From assembly GCF_019977335.1 (NCBI RefSeq), contig NZ_AP024653.1, positions 1,240,001-1,304,000 on the forward strand: a DNA stretch of 64,000 bases, in the 5' to 3' direction. This DNA is from Arthrobacter sp. NicSoilB4. GTDB lineage: Bacteria > Actinomycetota > Actinomycetes > Actinomycetales > Micrococcaceae. The notes under the pieces were generated by a model. The model was not told the origin of the DNA. It ran no database searches and saw only the letters and a list, made by a program, of their open reading frames with translations. A program made the position numbers and the translations under genes. This document shows, one piece after another, positions 62,504-64,000 of this stretch; the first letter of the stretch is position 1, and every line of letters starts with the position of its first letter.

Positions 62504-63444
62504 CGTCGATTCGCCACGAATGGCCGCTATGGCGGGTCGTTTAGCGGCCGTTTGCGTCAGATGGGTGCACTTTCGTGCGCTGCACGTGCCATTGACCGGC
62601 GCCCTTGGTTTCTCCGCGGGCCGGTGATCGTGTTCCGCGGTGGGTGTCTCGTCGATTCGCCACGTATGGCCGCTATGGCAGGTCGTTTAGCGGCCATTTG
62701 CGTCAGATGCGTGCACCTGGTGCTCAGCACGTGCCGCGGGGTGTCCTGGCTTGCTCCGTGGGGTAGTAGCGGTGTGGCCAAGAGGTCTGCACTTCGTCGA
62801 TTCGCCACGTATGGCCGCTATGGCAGGTCGTTTAGCGGCCATTTGCGTCAGATGGGTGTTCCTGGTGCTCAGCACGTGCCCTTGGGTGGCTTGGCTTGCT
62901 CCGTGGGGTGGCAAGGGCGCAGTCTTGGCGTCCGGACCTCGTCGTTTCGCCACGTATGGCCGCTATTGCGGGTCGTTTAGCGGCCATTTGCGCCAGATGG
63001 GTGCACCTCGGTGCACAGCATGTGCCATTGGGCGTCCCGGCCTGCTCCGCGGGGTAGTAATGGTGGGGCCAAGAGGTCTGCACTTCGTCGATTCGCCAAA
63101 TATGGCCGCTATGGCAGGTCGTTTAGCGGCCATTTGCGTCAGATGGGTGCACGCTGGTGCGCAGCATGTGCCATTGGGCGTCCCGGCCTGCTCCGCGGGG
63201 TAGTAATGGTGGGGCCAAGAGGTCTGCACTTCGTCGATTCGCCACGTATGGCCGCTATGGCAGGTCGTTTAGCGGCCATTTGCGTCAGATGCGTGCACCT
63301 GGTGCTCAGCACGTGCCGCGGGGTGTCCTGGCTTGCTCCGTGGGGTAGTAGCGGTGGGGCCAAGAGGTCTGCACCTCGTCGTCGATTCGCCACGAATGGC
63401 CGCTATGGCGGGTCGTTTAGCGGCCATTTGCGTCAGATGGGTGC
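62504..63444. repeat. Seven-copy tandem repeat, 145-148 bp period, each with a hairpin
   Basis: Copies start at 62504, 62650, 62795, 62940, 63086, 63232 and 63380, each with CGTCGATTCGCCAC (or a one- or two-base variant). Every unit holds ATGGCCGCTA - 12 bases - TAGCGGCCAT, a 10-bp perfect stem (one mismatch in copy 1), then ATTTGCGTCAGATGGGTGCA and GGCTTGCTCCG. The last copy is cut after about 65 bases. Since 145 and 146 are not multiples of three and apparent reading frames change from copy to copy, coding is unlikely. Copies 3 and 6 resemble copies 2 and 5 in their tails, as in unequal crossing-over. Confidence 0.88.
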
Positions 63445-63490
63445 CTGATTGCTCGGAGCCGGGGTCCGCGAGGGATTCAAACGTGACGAT

Positions 63491-63606
63491 TTGGCGTGCT
63501 CAGTGCAGCCCTGCGCATCTAGTGGGCATGCTCCGTGGTGTCCGCTGTGAAAGGTGGACATGCTCAGCGGAGTCCACCGCAAAGTCTGGGCATGCTCAGC
63601 GCTTCC
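63491..63606. repeat. 32-bp tandem repeat running into the response-regulator gene
   Basis: Four copies at exactly 32-bp spacing (63491, 63523, 63555, 63587). The shared head is TGG(G/A)CATGCTCAGCG, with the first copy TTGGCGTGCTCAG. The fourth copy (truncated, 20 bp) contains the stop codon of the minus-strand gene at 63596-63598. Confidence 0.75.
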
Positions 63607-64000
63607 ACAAGTACCTGTTCTCCGGCCGCCCCGCAGCACCGTAGCGGGGGGTGAGCCGGGCGAAGCCGTGGATGACCAGATACTCGAGGTAGCGCCGGGC
63701 GCTGACCCGCGACAAGCCGAGCTGGACGGCCATCCCGGCCGCCGAGACATCCTCCGGGCTGGACTTGAGCGCGTCGATTACGGCGTCCAGTGTGGGCCTG
63801 GACAACCCCTTCGGCAGCCTCGCCAACGGCTCGGCCAGCCGCTCGCCGGCCGGCCCCGCCATGGTGTCCGCGGCGGTGGCCCGGCGGGTCGGCGCAACGA
63901 GGCGGTCGATGCTGTCCTGGTCCAGCGGGCCGGCAGTCCCGCCCGCGGCAAGCTCCCGGCGAAGGAGCAGATACTCGTCGAGCCGTTCATTGAGCGCCTG
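63596..64000 (-). CDS. CitB/DcuR-type response regulator, C-terminal part (cut by window end)
   Basis: The last 134 codons of a citrate/dicarboxylate-type response regulator. Visible are a helical linker (LNERLDEYLLLRRELAAGG) and the DNA-binding end: LPKGLSRPTLDAVIDALKSS, SAAGMAVQLGLSRVSARRYLEYLVIHGFARLTPRYG with the helix-turn-helix, and GRPENRYLWKR. The receiver domain lies beyond the window. A partner CitA/DcuS kinase is expected upstream. The stop codon lies inside a copy of the 32-bp repeat, so the extreme C-terminus may have been altered by the repeat. Confidence 0.87.
   Translation of the reverse strand, partial: QALNERLDEYLLLRRELAAGGTAGPLDQDSIDRLVAPTRRATAADTMAGPAGERLAEPLARLPKGLSRPTLDAVIDALKSSPEDVSAAGMAVQLGLSRVSARRYLEYLVIHGFARLTPRYGAAGRPENRYLWKR

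Noticed and set aside
62490..62520. tRNA-like T-arm (GGGGTTCGAACCTCG) at the left edge of the array, suggesting a tRNA or attachment site
   Set aside because: The stem does not pair for five bases and no anticodon arm, D arm or acceptor stem is found around it.
62456..63448. Open reading frames on both strands of the 146-bp array with repeated peptides such as ATYGRYGRSFSGHLRQMG
   Set aside because: The period is not a multiple of three, so the same sequence is read in changing frames from copy to copy, none has an RBS, and similar frames exist on both strands. They follow from the repeat and the GC content.
62504..63606. CRISPR array
   Set aside because: Repeat units are 145-148 bp and 32 bp with no unique spacers, and no cas genes are in the window.

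Overview
The window is a chromosomal segment of a high-GC actinobacterium, most probably of the Micrococcaceae (Arthrobacter/Pseudarthrobacter type). The reasons are strong GC bias at third codon positions, many GTG starts, an actinobacterial SAM-IV riboswitch, the order dusB-dgt-dnaG and rpsB-tsf-pyrH-frr-cdsA followed by a DivIVA-like gene, and a leucine-degradation cluster arranged much like that of mycobacteria. I see no prophage, insertion sequence, CRISPR array or plasmid function. Almost all of the window is dense, ordinary core and metabolic coding sequence; the unusual material lies in two intergenic repeat arrays and several palindromes.

Layout. 1-8.1 kb: the end of metY, a SAM-IV riboswitch and metX (methionine), a DinB-like protein, an MHS-family MFS carrier, a decayed SRPBCC gene, then a LysR regulator divergent from mmsB-mmsA (valine/isobutyrate degradation). 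8.1-13.4 kb: small hydrolases, an AlkZ-like winged-helix protein, an S4 RNA-binding protein and a DUF606 permease. 13.6-20 kb: glyS with a GNAT gene; then on the minus strand a short-chain fatty-acid carrier and a three-gene lipid/hydrolase cluster. 20.4-28.2 kb: an FAD oxidase, a YibE/F protein, dusB-dgt-dnaG and two identical tRNA-Asn genes. 28.3-29.7 kb: an uncharacterised gene and about 1 kb of degenerate tandem and inverted repeats. 29.7-36.5 kb: a Bcr/CflA efflux pump, a holin-like/DUF3618 membrane protein, a CDP-alcohol phosphatidyltransferase, a DMT-type permease, a GT4 glycosyltransferase, a CAT tRNA and a glutaryl-CoA-dehydrogenase-like gene. 36.5-42.8 kb: an M23 peptidase and rpsB-tsf-pyrH-frr-cdsA-DivIVA-like. 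42.8-48.9 kb: two acetate-type sodium/solute symporters, each with a small membrane partner, flanking a LytS/LytR-type two-component system. 49-62.4 kb: branched-chain amino-acid degradation. 62.5-63.6 kb: a seven-copy 145-148 bp tandem repeat and a 32-bp tandem repeat that runs into the 3' end of a CitB-type response regulator cut by the window edge.

How the genes work together. The 49-62 kb block encodes a nearly complete route from branched 2-oxo acids to central metabolism: bkdABC (oxidative decarboxylation), an acyl-CoA dehydrogenase, a biotin-dependent acyl-CoA carboxylase pair, a MaoC-type hydratase, a CitE-type lyase and a two-subunit 3-oxoacid CoA-transferase. It lacks the crotonase and classical HMG-CoA lyase used by proteobacterial liu operons, and its gene content matches the Mycobacterium tuberculosis Rv2495c-Rv2506 region. 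An Lrp-type gene and a perfect CRP/GlxR-type site precede bkdA; a TetR gene and a palindrome precede the carboxylase operon. Nearby acetate and short-chain acid carriers, mmsAB and the acyl-CoA dehydrogenases suggest a chromosome region rich in short branched acid catabolism.
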